Counted from the first letter of the stretch, positions 9,449 through 18,926 are shown. The stretch: 64,000 nucleotides of DNA from Cylindrospermum stagnale PCC 7417 (GCF_000317535.1 NC_019757.1:6526501-6590500); one strand, 5' to 3'. Translations and numbers: made by a program. Notes: generated by a model from the sequence alone, not told the origin.

Positions 9449-10174
9449 ATGAGTCTAAATAGCCCACTGGAGATTTCTCGTTGTTTCCTGGCATCACTTT
9501 CAACACAAATGTTTCGCTATCATGAGGATCGGATTCCCCATGATGCTAGCGTTTTGGTAGTGAGCAATCACCGTAGCTTTATGGATGCACTGGTTTTAAT
9601 GGCGGCCCTGTCGAGTCCGATTCGCTTTGCTTGTCATCACTATATGGGACAAGTTCCAGTCATGCGGGAGATTGTCACCAAACAATTGGGGTGCTTTCCC
9701 TTAGAAGAAACGAAAAACCGCCAGCAAAGCTTTTTTGTGCAGTCACAGATGCTGTTGCAGTCTAGGCAAATGGTGGGGGTGTTTCCAGAAGGAACCCAAC
9801 CAATGGTGAAATTTACTCAGCCGGACATGGTGGGTGAATTTCAGCGGGGATTTGCTCATTTGGCATTGCGCGCGGCTGTACCGGATTTGGCAATTTTACC
9901 AATTGCGATCGCATCTCTAGAGGAGGTTAACACCCCTGGTTTCCCTTTGCGGCTATTGAGTTTATTTGACCCGAACGAACCTTTATTTAATCAACCTGGT
10001 TTGCATCCCTTAGTCGTCTATCGTCGGGTGGCGGTGTTAATCGGTCGTCCTTATTGGATTACACCTCAACATCAGCAAAAATATCAAGGGAAACAAGCAA
10101 AACATGTGGTTAATGAACTCACTGAACACTGTCATGGAGAAATTGCTAAATTACTGCTTCAAGGTTGTTATTAG
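9449..10174 (+). CDS. 1-acyl-glycerol-3-phosphate acyltransferase-like (PlsC family)
   Basis: A 241-residue glycerolipid acyltransferase-fold protein. The catalytic NHxxxxD motif is NHRSFMD (His41, Asp46) and the substrate motif FPEGT lies at about 112-116. There is no clear membrane helix, so it may sit on the membrane surface. It is the first of two PlsC-like genes in the window; the second (23072) sits with plsX/fabH/fabD and is the better candidate for the main phospholipid enzyme. The acyl acceptor here is not determined. Confidence 0.85.
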   Translation: MSLNSPLEISRCFLASLSTQMFRYHEDRIPHDASVLVVSNHRSFMDALVLMAALSSPIRFACHHYMGQVPVMREIVTKQLGCFPLEETKNRQQSFFVQSQMLLQSRQMVGVFPEGTQPMVKFTQPDMVGEFQRGFAHLALRAAVPDLAILPIAIASLEEVNTPGFPLRLLSLFDPNEPLFNQPGLHPLVVYRRVAVLIGRPYWITPQHQQKYQGKQAKHVVNELTEHCHGEIAKLLLQGCY

Positions 10175-10285
10175 TCTATTTTTGACCCAATTTTCCCAAA
10201 TTCTCTTTCCTTACAAGAACTGCTTTCAACTTTTTGATGAGACTAATTAATTTTTACATTAAGGTACTTAATAAACTTTTTTGCT

Positions 10286-10303
10286 ATATACTGTCCAGTA
10301 TAT
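10286..10303. promoter_or_regulatory. Perfect inverted repeat, possible operator
   Basis: ATATACTG-TC-CAGTATAT is a perfect 8-bp inverted repeat ending 24 bases before the ATG of a small gene at 10328, the usual place for an autoregulatory operator. No regulator is identified. Confidence 0.5.
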
Positions 10304-10327
10304 CAGACATTTCAGTGAAATTTAAAG

Positions 10328-10495
10328 ATGCCGAAAATTCTATTTACGCCTAACGAATCAGAAGCATATGATACCAAGCCTGTCTGTTTTAAGGTGAGAC
10401 AAGGCGTCAGGGATAAACTCAGAAATGTTCCTAAATGGCAAGAACGTTTTAGAGAATTAGCAGATACATTGATTAGAGAGTATGAAGGCGGCTAA
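10328..10495 (+). CDS. Small protein of 55 residues, unknown
   Basis: An open frame of 55 codons beginning ATG with an AAAG sequence just upstream. The protein starts MPKILFTPNE and contains the basic amphipathic stretch FKVRQGVRDKLRNVPKWQER, then a predicted helix ending REYEGG. The composition (basic, helical, short) would suit a small DNA-binding or antitoxin-like protein, but I do not recognise the family. The perfect palindrome at 10286-10303 sits where an operator would. No partner gene follows; 10496-10570 is non-coding. Confidence 0.6.
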   Translation: MPKILFTPNESEAYDTKPVCFKVRQGVRDKLRNVPKWQERFRELADTLIREYEGG

Positions 10496-10654
10496 AGCAG
10501 GCAACGCGGTGCTCTGGGGTAAGTTGTCGCAACTAACGTTCGCTGGTGTGGCTTTTCCTTCCCTGCTTAAATGACGAGCTACATCAGACTGAAAAGTATA
10601 AAATCTTTACAGGATAAATTAGATAAAACCAAAAAACTTGAAATTATATTTTAT

Positions 10655-11476
10655 ATGTCTGAAGTTCAACTGAAGCCATGTTTCCTGACTCCTCAACGAA
10701 TACAACTAGAGTATCCGCTGTTTGTGTATTTGCCAGGAATGGATGGAACTGGTCAATTATTGCGATCGCAAACTGCTGGATTAGAAGCTGGCTTTGATGT
10801 CCGTTGTTTGGCGATCCCCCGACAAGACCTCAACACCTGGGATGTCCTAACTAACAGCGTATTGGACTTGATCCACGCGGAATTAGAAAAAAGCTCCCAG
10901 CGTCCTGTTTACCTATGTGGTGAGTCCTTTGGGGGTTGTTTGGCGATGAAAGTTAGTACCCAAGCACCACACTTATTTAAGCGAATTATCCTGATTAACC
11001 CAGCTTCTAGCTTTCAACTCCGCCCTTGGTATAATTGGGCATCACAACTAACTGATTTTGTGCCAGCTTATTTTTATGATGTCGGCGCCCTGGGGCTATT
11101 ACCGTTTCTCGCCTCTTTGGTACGGATGTGTCGCAATGTTCGCCATGAACTACTAAAAACTATGCGTTCCGTGCCGCCAGAAACCATCAACTGGCGGTTA
11201 TCTTTATTGCGAGAGTTTCAGGTGGATGAAGATCAGTTACGTAGCCTGACTCAACAAGTTTTATTAATTGCCGGTGGTAGCGATCGCCTTTTACCTTCTG
11301 AGATGGAGGTGAGACGGTTAGTTGAGATTATACCCAATTCCAAAATGGTGGTATTACCTGATAGTGGACACGCTTGTTTGCTGGAGGAAGAGACTAACCT
11401 CTATGAAATTCTCAAGAGTCAAAATTTTTTAGAAAGTAATGCGCCGAAAGTTCAAGAATTAGAGGTGAGGGGATAA
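10655..11476 (+). CDS. Alpha/beta hydrolase
   Basis: A 273-residue alpha/beta-hydrolase-fold enzyme. Seen: oxyanion strand VYLPGMDGTG (24-33), nucleophile elbow CGESFGGC (Ser91), and the C-terminal catalytic histidine in LPDSGHACLLEE. An acidic member is likely in the IAGGSDRLLP loop. It could be an esterase, lipase or acyltransferase-like hydrolase; substrate unknown. An in-frame ATG at 10571 would add 28 lysine-rich residues outside the fold, so 10655 (MSEVQLK) is preferred; neither has a strong ribosome site. Confidence 0.8.
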   Translation: MSEVQLKPCFLTPQRIQLEYPLFVYLPGMDGTGQLLRSQTAGLEAGFDVRCLAIPRQDLNTWDVLTNSVLDLIHAELEKSSQRPVYLCGESFGGCLAMKVSTQAPHLFKRIILINPASSFQLRPWYNWASQLTDFVPAYFYDVGALGLLPFLASLVRMCRNVRHELLKTMRSVPPETINWRLSLLREFQVDEDQLRSLTQQVLLIAGGSDRLLPSEMEVRRLVEIIPNSKMVVLPDSGHACLLEEETNLYEILKSQNFLESNAPKVQELEVRG

Positions 11477-11494
11477 ACAAAGTAGCGTCTAACC

Positions 11495-11880
11495 TCATAT
11501 CCAGTTTTTTACTTCAGTATCAGTCAATATTTTTCCAATCTTCCGAGATTCACTTTCAGCGGCTACCTTGAGATGTTTCATCATCACAGGCTCGTCAGCA
11601 TCAGCTGCTAAAAAGGCGGCATTCAAAGCGATGTTGCGGATATTACCACCAGATACATTTAACCGCCCCAAAGTAGCGTAATTTAATTCCTGAATTGGTA
11701 CATTTTTAGGAAAGATTCGCCGCTAAATTTCTGTACGCTCTTTGACATCAGGGAAGGGGTAATTGATAACAAACTGGATACGGCGCAAAAAGGCATTATC
11801 CAGGGAGTCTTTCAAGTTTGTAGTCAAAATTGACAAACCTTGATAAGTCTCCATTCGCTGCAATAGATAGCTGACCAGGG
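11495..11880 (-). pseudogene. AAA ATPase, broken C-terminal fragment
   Basis: On the minus strand the translation reads LVSYLLQRMETYQG, LSILTTNLKDSLDNAFLRRI, then FPDVKERTEI, an in-frame TAG, RRIFPKNVPI, a lid segment LNVSGGNIRNIALNAAF and a TGA at 11495-11497. This is the second half of an AAA+ domain (sensor-1 TTN, arginine fingers, lid), like the ATPases found in cyanobacterial contractile-injection loci. The Walker A and B half is missing beyond 11880 and the TAG, probably once TGG (Trp), sits inside the remaining part. It is dead on both counts. Confidence 0.8.
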
Positions 11881-12038
11881 AACATTTCTTTTCTCCTAAA
11901 GGAAAGCAAGTTACTACTGTTGCTAACCGTAGTCGAGATCAACATCTCAAGTTACTGAGAAAGGGTGATCGGCGAATAGTGACGGAAGCAGAGTTTAACA
12001 TTTTTATGCAAATTATGAAAGATTTATGGAATTTCTAA
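11871..12038 (+). pseudogene. C-terminal fragment of an unknown gene
   Basis: An open frame without a usable start reads from a stop just before 11871 through SPKGKQVTTVANRSRDQHLK and RRIVTEAEFNIF to a TAA at 12036-12038. It looks like the tail of a longer protein whose 5' part was lost at the same junction (about 11880) that truncates the ATPase on the other strand. It overlaps the start of the next gene by 13 bases. The family is not recognised. Confidence 0.4.
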
Positions 12039-12352
12039 AGATAGAAGATAGACTTTCCAATATCTCAGCAGACCTAGTTGAGTATGAAGAAGTATTTCTC
12101 AAGCGACTTTTCCATGAACCCTCTGGTAAATGGCTAGACTTAACCTTGATATGCAGTGGTATTGCTCAAATTGAGCATCAACTTGAACAGTTAAGAGAGT
12201 CATTTACAGGAAAAATTGTAGTCACTTGGTTGGATTACCCAAGCTCTGAATCTGAGAGTTGTTACTGTCTGATTATGTTCTTTGCAGAAGACTTATTTTG
12301 GAACAATATTGCAATTTACAACAAACAACTCTTTTTGGAAAAATCTACTTAA
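12026..12352 (+). CDS. Hypothetical protein, 108 residues
   Basis: An acidic protein of 108 residues starting MEFLKIEDRLSN. It has mixed helix and strand with hydrophobic strands LDLTLICSGIA and KIVVTWLDYP; no transmembrane helix, no motif I recognise. A GAAAG sequence 6 bases before the ATG could serve as ribosome site. It is followed by another unknown gene 59 bases downstream, and the pair may be co-transcribed. Confidence 0.55.
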   Translation: MEFLKIEDRLSNISADLVEYEEVFLKRLFHEPSGKWLDLTLICSGIAQIEHQLEQLRESFTGKIVVTWLDYPSSESESCYCLIMFFAEDLFWNNIAIYNKQLFLEKST

Positions 12353-12411
12353 ACACCCAAGAAGAAATTCAGTTATAAACGAAGTTAGGTAAATCATCAG
12401 CAGAGAAACCT

Positions 12412-13269
12412 ATGCAACTTGAAAACCTCTGGAGAGAAGATGAAAGTAAATTTTGGCTACCAATTTTGTCTCTGCCGACTTTACATTGGGCAAAACCTTT
12501 TCTTTCTATTTTGGAATTACCAAATGCACTAATTGAAAATTTAGATGTCTGGATAGCTATTTATGAACGGGCGGTTATTGAATATAAGACACGCTTACAG
12601 AAACGTAACTCTACAATCAATATTCATCAAGAGGAGAGTGAAATTGTACCGTTGGTAGTTACCAATGCACTATTTGATCTCGCTCAACAACTTGGACAGG
12701 ATGTTGCTATTAAATTTGAGCAATGGGTAAGGTGGCAATTCTTCTCTGAAGAAGTTAGTTCAGCCCTTGAGATATGGGAATTAATTTTACGTTATGTGTG
12801 TCGCCGGGCAAATTTTCATAGTAATCGAATATCTCCCCCTGCTGCACTAGTTCCAATTCTCCCAGATATTGCCAATCTGGTGAGTTCGGAGCGGCGTCAT
12901 GAAATTGAGTCTGTATTAGAGCATACTGTCTCACCTTCAAACTACGAGAACCTTCAAGATGCTGAGATGCTAGAGTTTGATGAGGTAACATTGTTTTCTA
13001 GAGCGATTGATCAAGCATGGACGCTGAGAGCTTTGCAAATTATTGCCGAAAAACTTAATGATCAAGAACGCTCAGAAGTAGTTACTTGGGCGCTCTCTCA
13101 AGCTGTAGCGATGAAACTTAAGAACGCACAGGACAAAATATGTGGCGATAAATATTTAAAAGTTGAACCACTTTGTTTTAATGTTCCCTCAGTCTTTGAC
13201 TTTCCTCAACCAAACAATCCAGCCTCATCAGGTAATTGCACAAGTTACCCAAACCACTTTTGCACTTAA
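12412..13269 (+). CDS. Hypothetical protein, 285 residues
   Basis: A mostly helical protein of 285 residues beginning MQLENLWRED. It is rich in Trp and acidic residues in its first half; the last 40 residues are Pro/Asn/Ser-rich and look disordered. No signal peptide, membrane segment or catalytic motif is evident. It lies between an unknown 108-residue gene and an orphan ParD-like antitoxin, within a patch bounded by gene debris, which suggests accessory DNA. No function assigned. Confidence 0.6.
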   Translation: MQLENLWREDESKFWLPILSLPTLHWAKPFLSILELPNALIENLDVWIAIYERAVIEYKTRLQKRNSTINIHQEESEIVPLVVTNALFDLAQQLGQDVAIKFEQWVRWQFFSEEVSSALEIWELILRYVCRRANFHSNRISPPAALVPILPDIANLVSSERRHEIESVLEHTVSPSNYENLQDAEMLEFDEVTLFSRAIDQAWTLRALQIIAEKLNDQERSEVVTWALSQAVAMKLKNAQDKICGDKYLKVEPLCFNVPSVFDFPQPNNPASSGNCTSYPNHFCT

Positions 13270-13307
13270 AATATTATCTATATAGACTCACTTAATCGAA
13301 GTTTCTT

Positions 13308-13562
13308 ATGAGCATCAGTCTCACACCTAACCAAGAACGCTTTATTCAAACAAAGCTCGAAGCTGGGAAATACCAATCTGTAGAGGAAGTTCTAGAAATC
13401 GCCCTACGATTGCTGGATGAGTATGATCGTGCTGAAACTGAATGGGTCAGGGATGTACGGGAAAAAATTGATGCGGCGATAGTAGTTTCAGAACAGACAG
13501 CACCGATTGACGGTGAGATTTTTGTCAATCAAATTTTAGCTCGATTTAGTCCGAGGGAATAA
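13308..13562 (+). CDS. ParD-like antitoxin, apparently without toxin
   Basis: An 84-residue ribbon-helix-helix antitoxin of the ParD/CopG type. The N-terminus MSISLTPNQERFIQTKLEAG gives the beta-strand and first helix, followed by YQSVEEVLEIALRLLDE, the classic ParD second helix. The C-terminal part (45-84) would be the toxin-binding tail. Normally a ParE gene follows within a few bases; the 85 bases to the next gene contain no such start, so this is an orphan antitoxin or a remnant that kept only its regulator. Confidence 0.75.
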   Translation: MSISLTPNQERFIQTKLEAGKYQSVEEVLEIALRLLDEYDRAETEWVRDVREKIDAAIVVSEQTAPIDGEIFVNQILARFSPRE

Positions 13563-13647
13563 AACATTTATCCTCTCTGGCAGATGTCTTGCCCCTGACT
13601 TTTTCGCTACAACCAAAAGACAGAGGCTTTGAGGTCAGTTTTGAACA

Positions 13648-14784
13648 ATGGCAGACAAACCCCAAGCAGAAAACGGAGTGAATACATCAGATAATTCACC
13701 CCAAAAGCATACTCCATCACATTTAGAGACTTTTACCAATACAGTAGCCACAGTGGGAGAAGCAATTACCCAAACGGGTAAATTTATTGTTGATGCAGCT
13801 GTTGGGGTGGGGGTTGAGGCGGCTAGACAAACACATAGATTAATTGAGCAAACAACTCATACCACGGGAGAGGTTGTCAACAACCTCGGCGAAAATTGGC
13901 TAATTCGCAAATTATCTGGTGTATTAAATCTAAATTGGCTGATTCACCCTGCTGAGAATGTTGATTTAGAAAAAGCGGCGGCGTCGGTGAAAACTCTTAA
14001 GCAACAGTATCCCCAGGAGTCACCCAGCCAAATTGCTCACCGGATTATGGTGGAGAAAGCAACCAAAGCAGGGGGAATTGGGTTCGCAACGAGTATTTTA
14101 CCGGGAGCAGCGGTGGCGTTGTTGGCGATTGATTTAGTAGCAACGACAGAATTACAGTCAGAAATGCTTTATCAGATTGCTGCTGACTATGGACTAGATT
14201 TAAAAGATCCTAGCCGTAAGGGGGAGATTTTAGCAATTTTTGGTTTAGGCTTAGGCGGTGGTCGTTTGCTGAAAGCGGCAGGATTGGGTTTGTTGAGAAA
14301 TATGCCTTTTGCTGGTGCAGCGATCGCAGCGAGTTCCAATGCAACGATGATCTATTCATTGGGATATGCTGCTTGTCGATTTTATGAAGCCAAGCTAGAT
14401 ACAGCAACTTCGTTGACGGATGAAGAGACACTGGCAACTTTAAAAGCAGAGAGTGAAAAATATCTAGAAATAGCGATCGCGCAACAAGCAATCATGGATC
14501 AAATCTTAGTTCACATGATCCTTGCCAGTCATCCAGAAAAGTCCTGGGAAGACATTTTGCCACAGTTGCAGGCTATCAACCTTAGTTCTAACTCATTGGC
14601 GGCGATCGCCCAAAACATCAAGTCACCTCAGCCTTTAGATACACTACTCAATCAGCTAAATCGTGATTTTGCTATACCTTTGTTAGCTCAGTGTGAAAAA
14701 ATTGCCCAATCAGATGGAGAAACTACACCAGTTGAGCAAGAAATCATCACCAAAATAGCTAGCAAATTAGTCATTAGTCATTAG
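13648..14784 (+). CDS. EcsC-like membrane-associated protein
   Basis: A 378-residue protein. Residues 1-110 are low-complexity and helical; residues about 140-240 carry hydrophobic glycine/alanine-rich segments including LPGAAVALLAIDLVATTELQ and IFGLGLGGGRLLKAAG, matching the EcsC/DUF697-like pattern of a hydrophobic hairpin followed by an Asp. The C-terminal 100 residues are soluble helices, perhaps TerB-like. Function is unknown in the family. The last codons (KLVISH) and the stop are supplied by a heptamer repeat (14767-14799), so the native C-terminus has probably been replaced. Confidence 0.6.
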   Translation: MADKPQAENGVNTSDNSPQKHTPSHLETFTNTVATVGEAITQTGKFIVDAAVGVGVEAARQTHRLIEQTTHTTGEVVNNLGENWLIRKLSGVLNLNWLIHPAENVDLEKAAASVKTLKQQYPQESPSQIAHRIMVEKATKAGGIGFATSILPGAAVALLAIDLVATTELQSEMLYQIAADYGLDLKDPSRKGEILAIFGLGLGGGRLLKAAGLGLLRNMPFAGAAIAASSNATMIYSLGYAACRFYEAKLDTATSLTDEETLATLKAESEKYLEIAIAQQAIMDQILVHMILASHPEKSWEDILPQLQAINLSSNSLAAIAQNIKSPQPLDTLLNQLNRDFAIPLLAQCEKIAQSDGETTPVEQEIITKIASKLVISH

Positions 14785-14799
14785 TCATTGGTCATTGGG
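14767..14799. repeat. STRR heptamer array at a gene end
   Basis: Four units of GTCATTA/GTCATTG. The array begins inside the last codons of the EcsC-like gene and provides its stop codon. Confidence 0.8.
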
Positions 14800-14917
14800 A
14801 AGAGATTAGGAAAAATTGCCCCCTTATCTTGTCCCCCGCCCCAGTTGCTTACTCCCCATGAAAAAAGATTTTTAAGCAATACTGGTACAAGAAGGTTGGT
14901 TTACAGAAGATACAAAA

Positions 14918-16390
14918 ATGACGATTCGACTTAGTGATACGCCTTTATTAGAGTGGGCGGGTGATACTTTAGCAGTTGGCTTATTTGAAGATGCAGTAGA
15001 GTTAACAGGCGATTTAGCGGCTTTGGATCAGAAGTTCGCCGGAATTTTCAAAGAACTGATTGCTGAAGAGGAATTTACAGCTAAAGCCAATAGCACCATT
15101 TTTACGCGGGTGGGTGCGGTCAACCAAGTTAAGAAAGTGATTTTGGTTGGTTTAGGAAAACCAGAAGCGCTGAAACTAGATACCTTGCGCCGCGTCGCTG
15201 CTGCGGTGGCGAAGGTTGCCAAAAAGCAAAAAACTAAAACCTTAGGAATTAGTTTACCACTATGGAATAACGATCCCGCAGCTACGGCTCAAGCGATCGC
15301 TGAAGGTGCACAACTGGCACTTTATCAAGATAATCGCTTTAAGTCAGAACCTGAAGATAAAGGGCCACAAATCGAAACCATAGATTTACTGGGATTAAGT
15401 GGACAAGAAGCAGCCGTCACCCGTGCCAATCAGATTGTTTCTGGGGTAAATTTGGCCCGGCAGTTGGTAGCCGCCCCAGCAAACGCGGTAACACCGATTA
15501 CCTTGGCAGAAACAGCCCAAGCGATCGCCACTGAACACGGTTTGCAAGTAGAAATTCTGGAACGGGAAGACTGTGAAAAGCTAGGCATGGGTGCGTTTTT
15601 GGGAGTCGCCCAGGCATCTGATTTGCCACCAAAATTTATTCACCTGACTTATAAGCCAGAAACAACAGCCAAACGGAAATTAGCAATTATCGGTAAAGGT
15701 CTCACCTTTGACTCTGGTGGACTGAACATTAAAGGTGCTGGTAGCGGCATCGAAACCATGAAAATAGACATGGGTGGGGCTGCTGCTACCTTGGGTGCGG
15801 CTAAAGCGATCGCCCAAATCAAGCCAGATGTCGAAGTACACTTTATTTCAGCAGCGACCGAGAACATGATTAGCGGTCATGCCATGCACCCTGGCGATGT
15901 TCTCACAGCCTCTAATGGCAAAACAATTGAAGTGAATAACACCGACGCTGAAGGACGTTTAACCCTGGCAGATGCCTTGGTGTATGCCGACAAATTGGGA
16001 TTAGATGCGATCGTTGATTTAGCCACCCTGACTGGTGCTTGCGTCGTTGCCTTGGGTAACGATATTGCTGGTTTATTTACACCCGACGATGCTGTAGCTT
16101 CGCAGTTAGAAAAAGCAGCTGAAAGTGCCGGGGAAAAAATTTGGCGTCTACCAATGGAAGACAAATATTTTGAAGGGCTAAAGTCTGGCATCGCCGACAT
16201 GAAAAACACAGGTCCCCGTCCTGGTGGCTCGATTACAGCTGCCCTTTTCCTCAAGCAGTTCGTCAAAGAAACCCCATGGGCACACTTAGACATTGCTGGC
16301 CCAGTTTGGGAAGATAAAGAAAATGGCTACAACGGGCCAGGTGCGACAGGCTTCGGGGTACGAACATTGGTCAACTGGGTGCTGAGTTAA
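14918..16390 (+). CDS. pepA: Leucyl aminopeptidase (M17)
   Basis: A 490-residue cytosol aminopeptidase that removes N-terminal amino acids and may bind DNA as in other PepA. Seen: the M17 signature [17 protein letters not shown], the lysine/aspartate metal site segment [14 protein letters not shown], and the second metal site region MKIDMGGAA. Length and domain order (N-terminal macro-like domain, C-terminal catalytic domain from about 185) are standard. It ends 43 bases before a strong terminator, so it is a single-gene unit. Confidence 0.95.
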   Translation: MTIRLSDTPLLEWAGDTLAVGLFEDAVELTGDLAALDQKFAGIFKELIAEEEFTAKANSTIFTRVGAVNQVKKVILVGLGKPEALKLDTLRRVAAAVAKVAKKQKTKTLGISLPLWNNDPAATAQAIAEGAQLALYQDNRFKSEPEDKGPQIETIDLLGLSGQEAAVTRANQIVSGVNLARQLVAAPANAVTPITLAETAQAIATEHGLQVEILEREDCEKLGMGAFLGVAQASDLPPKFIHLTYKPETTAKRKLAIIGKGLTFDSGGLNIKGAGSGIETMKIDMGGAAATLGAAKAIAQIKPDVEVHFISAATENMISGHAMHPGDVLTASNGKTIEVNNTDAEGRLTLADALVYADKLGLDAIVDLATLTGACVVALGNDIAGLFTPDDAVASQLEKAAESAGEKIWRLPMEDKYFEGLKSGIADMKNTGPRPGGSITAALFLKQFVKETPWAHLDIAGPVWEDKENGYNGPGATGFGVRTLVNWVLS

Positions 16391-16432
16391 TTGGCTCTCG
16401 GCGTTATCCAGCCGAAAAATCAACTTCAACAG

Positions 16433-16455
16433 ACCGCCCTACAGGGCGGTTTGAC
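16433..16455 (+). terminator. Intrinsic terminator after pepA
   Basis: ACCGCCCT (16433-16440)/AGGGCGGT (16443-16450), almost perfect, closed by a very short loop and followed by TT. Confidence 0.7.
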
Positions 16456-16682
16456 TGTACAAAAATTATCTTTCATCACAATAACCCACAAGATTCGCCT
16501 GTCTTATTTGACACTAACACAGATGCAATTTCTAGGATTATTGGGGGATACTTATGCTATCTTGGACTAGTAGCCAAAACCTGTACTTAATAAAAGACAG
16601 GCAAAATTTGGGATTGAGAAAGTTAAGCTTTTTCGGCAAAGCCATCTGGTAAAATTTGTAAGGTTTCTTTGAGCTAGGAGCA

Positions 16683-17708
16683 ATGGGATCTACTGGCGTA
16701 CGGATCGCAATTGACGCAATGGGAGGGGATCACGCACCCGGTGAAATCGTAGCTGGCGCACTGCGGGCACGGGAAGAATTGGGTGTGAAAGTCTTGTTGG
16801 TAGGTGATTCCCAACAAATTGAAGCTGCCCTGCCGCCAAAAATTAACCTGGCGCAGGTGGAGATAGTTTCGGCTGAGGAAGCGATCGCGATGGATGAAGA
16901 GCCTTTAAGCGCCGTTAGACGCAAACCCAAGGCTTCTATCAACGTAGCGATGGATTTGGTGAAGAAACAGCAGGCAGATGCTGTATTTTCCGCCGGTCAC
17001 TCTGGGGCAGCTATGGCAGCGGCTTTACTTCGCTTAGGACGCTTGCCGGGAATTGACCGCCCAGCAATTGGGACAGTTTTTCCGACAATTTTAGCTGGCA
17101 AGCCTGTGCTGATACTTGATGTCGGCGCAAATGTAGACTGCCGTCCTAAGTTTTTAGAGCAATTTGCCGTCATGGGATCGGCTTACAGTCAGTGTGTCTT
17201 GGGTACAAACGAACCCAAGGTAGGTTTATTGAATATTGGGGAAGAAGACTCGAAAGGCAACGATGCCGCTGTTCGTGCCCACCAATTGCTACGCGAAAAT
17301 TCCCAAATTAATTTTATTGGCAATGCCGAAGGGCGTGACGTGCTTTCCGGTAACTTTGATGTGATAGTCTGTGATGGTTTTACAGGTAATGTGTTATTGA
17401 AATTTGCCGAAGCAGTCGGAGGAGTGATTCTGCAAATTTTGCGGGAAGAATTACCCCAAGGCTTGCACGGTCAAATTGGCACAGCACTGTTAAAACCAAA
17501 CCTCAAGCGGGTTAAGCAACGGATGGATCATGCAGAACATGGCGGTGCCCTGCTTTTAGGTGTTGCCGGAGTTTGTTTTATTGGTCACGGTAGTTCGCAA
17601 GCACCTTCAGTTTTTAATGCCATTCGGATGGCAAAAGAAGCTGTTGACAACAAGGTGCTACAACGAATTCAGTCTCAATATCAAATCCTACAAAGTGAGA
17701 GTGGTTAG
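16683..17708 (+). CDS. plsX: Phosphate acyltransferase PlsX
   Basis: A 341-residue PlsX that converts acyl-ACP to acyl-phosphate for phospholipid synthesis. The N-terminus IAIDAMGGDHAP is the family signature; further conserved segments are SAGHSGAAMAAALLRLGR and VCDGFTGNVLLK. The ATG at 16683 follows GAGCTAGGAGCA, which contains a good ribosome site. It is the first gene of a plsX-fabH-(IscB element)-fabD block devoted to fatty acid and phosphatidate synthesis. Confidence 0.95.
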   Translation: MGSTGVRIAIDAMGGDHAPGEIVAGALRAREELGVKVLLVGDSQQIEAALPPKINLAQVEIVSAEEAIAMDEEPLSAVRRKPKASINVAMDLVKKQQADAVFSAGHSGAAMAAALLRLGRLPGIDRPAIGTVFPTILAGKPVLILDVGANVDCRPKFLEQFAVMGSAYSQCVLGTNEPKVGLLNIGEEDSKGNDAAVRAHQLLRENSQINFIGNAEGRDVLSGNFDVIVCDGFTGNVLLKFAEAVGGVILQILREELPQGLHGQIGTALLKPNLKRVKQRMDHAEHGGALLLGVAGVCFIGHGSSQAPSVFNAIRMAKEAVDNKVLQRIQSQYQILQSESG

Positions 17709-17739
17709 CATTCATCTAGAAGACGAGCAATCAACAGCT

Positions 17740-17815
17740 AAATTATAGTCATTGGTCAGCGGTCAATGACCAACGACTAATGACAAATAACCAACGACCA
17801 AAAGCTGATAACTGA
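17740..17815. repeat. Degenerate STRR-type repeats
   Basis: Imperfect units around GGTCAATGACC and ACGACTAATGAC between plsX and fabH; no gene content. Confidence 0.5.
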
Positions 17816-17821
17816 TAGCGA

Positions 17822-18826
17822 GTGAGATTAGGAGTGCAAAATTTAGGCGTAGCAATTATCGGAAGTGGCTCGGCCCTACCTGCGACTTCCGTGGACAACC
17901 AGGCACTGAGCGAAGTAGTTGAAACCTCAGATGAGTGGATCATCACGAGAACAGGAATTAGTCAAAGACAGTTAGCACTACCAACAGAATCCTTAAGCGG
18001 GCTTGCAACCATTGCCGGCAATCAAGCGCTCGCCGCAGCAGGACTTGAAGCATCAGACATCGATCTGATTCTACTGGCAACATCCACCCCTGATGATCTG
18101 TTTGGCAGTGCTTGTCAAGTTCAGGCTAAATTGGGAGCGACCAAAGCAGTAGCCTTTGACTTAACAGCTGCCTGCTCTGGTTTTCTGTTTGGACTGGTAA
18201 CGGCAGCCCAATACATTAGAACAGGTGTTTATCAAAATGTACTTTTGATCGGGGCAGATATCCTCTCTCGTTGGGTAGATTGGGAAGATAGGCGGACTTG
18301 TGTACTATTTGGCGATGGTGCCGGGGCAGTAGTGTTGCAGGCGAATAAGAGCGATCGCTTACTAGGTTTTTCACTTAAAAGCGATGGCACTCAAAACCAC
18401 TATCTCAACCTAGCCTACAATCCTTCTGCCCAAGAACTGATTCCCGGCGTCAGTGTTGCCAAAGGTACATATATGCCCATTACGATGAACGGCAAAGAAG
18501 TCTACCGGTTCGCCGTCCAACGAGTGCCAGAAGTCATCGACAAAGCCCTATTTCAAGCTAACCTCAGTGTTGACCAAATAGATTGGCTACTATTACATCA
18601 AGCCAATCAGCGGATTCTCAATGCTGTGGCCCAACGCCTAAATATTCCAGAGCATAAAGTTATCAGCAACGTCGCCCATTACGGCAACACCTCTGCCGCC
18701 TCCATCCCTTTAGCTTTAGATGAAGTAGTGCGGCAAGGCAAAATTAAACCCAATGACATCATTGCTACATCCGGTTTTGGTGCTGGTCTGACTTGGGGCG
18801 CAGCAATTTTTCAATGGGGAAGATAG
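17822..18826 (+). CDS. fabH: 3-oxoacyl-ACP synthase III
   Basis: A 334-residue ketoacyl-ACP synthase III that condenses acetyl-CoA with malonyl-ACP to begin fatty acid synthesis. The catalytic triad is visible: Cys118 in TAACSGF, His in LLHQANQRI and Asn in GNTSAASIP. The start is GTG at 17822; a second GTG at 17837 (MQNLGVAIIG) begins nearer the conserved fold and cannot be excluded. It is followed by tandem repeats and an IscB transposon that separate it from fabD. Confidence 0.95.
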   Translation: MRLGVQNLGVAIIGSGSALPATSVDNQALSEVVETSDEWIITRTGISQRQLALPTESLSGLATIAGNQALAAAGLEASDIDLILLATSTPDDLFGSACQVQAKLGATKAVAFDLTAACSGFLFGLVTAAQYIRTGVYQNVLLIGADILSRWVDWEDRRTCVLFGDGAGAVVLQANKSDRLLGFSLKSDGTQNHYLNLAYNPSAQELIPGVSVAKGTYMPITMNGKEVYRFAVQRVPEVIDKALFQANLSVDQIDWLLLHQANQRILNAVAQRLNIPEHKVISNVAHYGNTSAASIPLALDEVVRQGKIKPNDIIATSGFGAGLTWGAAIFQWGR

Positions 18827-18827
18827 G

Positions 18828-18915
18828 AATTGGGTAATGGGTAATGGGTAATGGGTAATAGAAATAGACCAATCACCAATCGCCAATTACCAATTAGCAA
18901 TTACCAATTAGCAGT
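18828..18915. repeat. STRR heptamer array
   Basis: Four GGGTAAT units at 18832-18860, then the complementary family CCAATTA/CCAATCA/GCAATTA at 18868-18915. The two halves are roughly inverted and could fold back on each other. Confidence 0.8.
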
Positions 18916-18926
18916 CAACCACCCAT

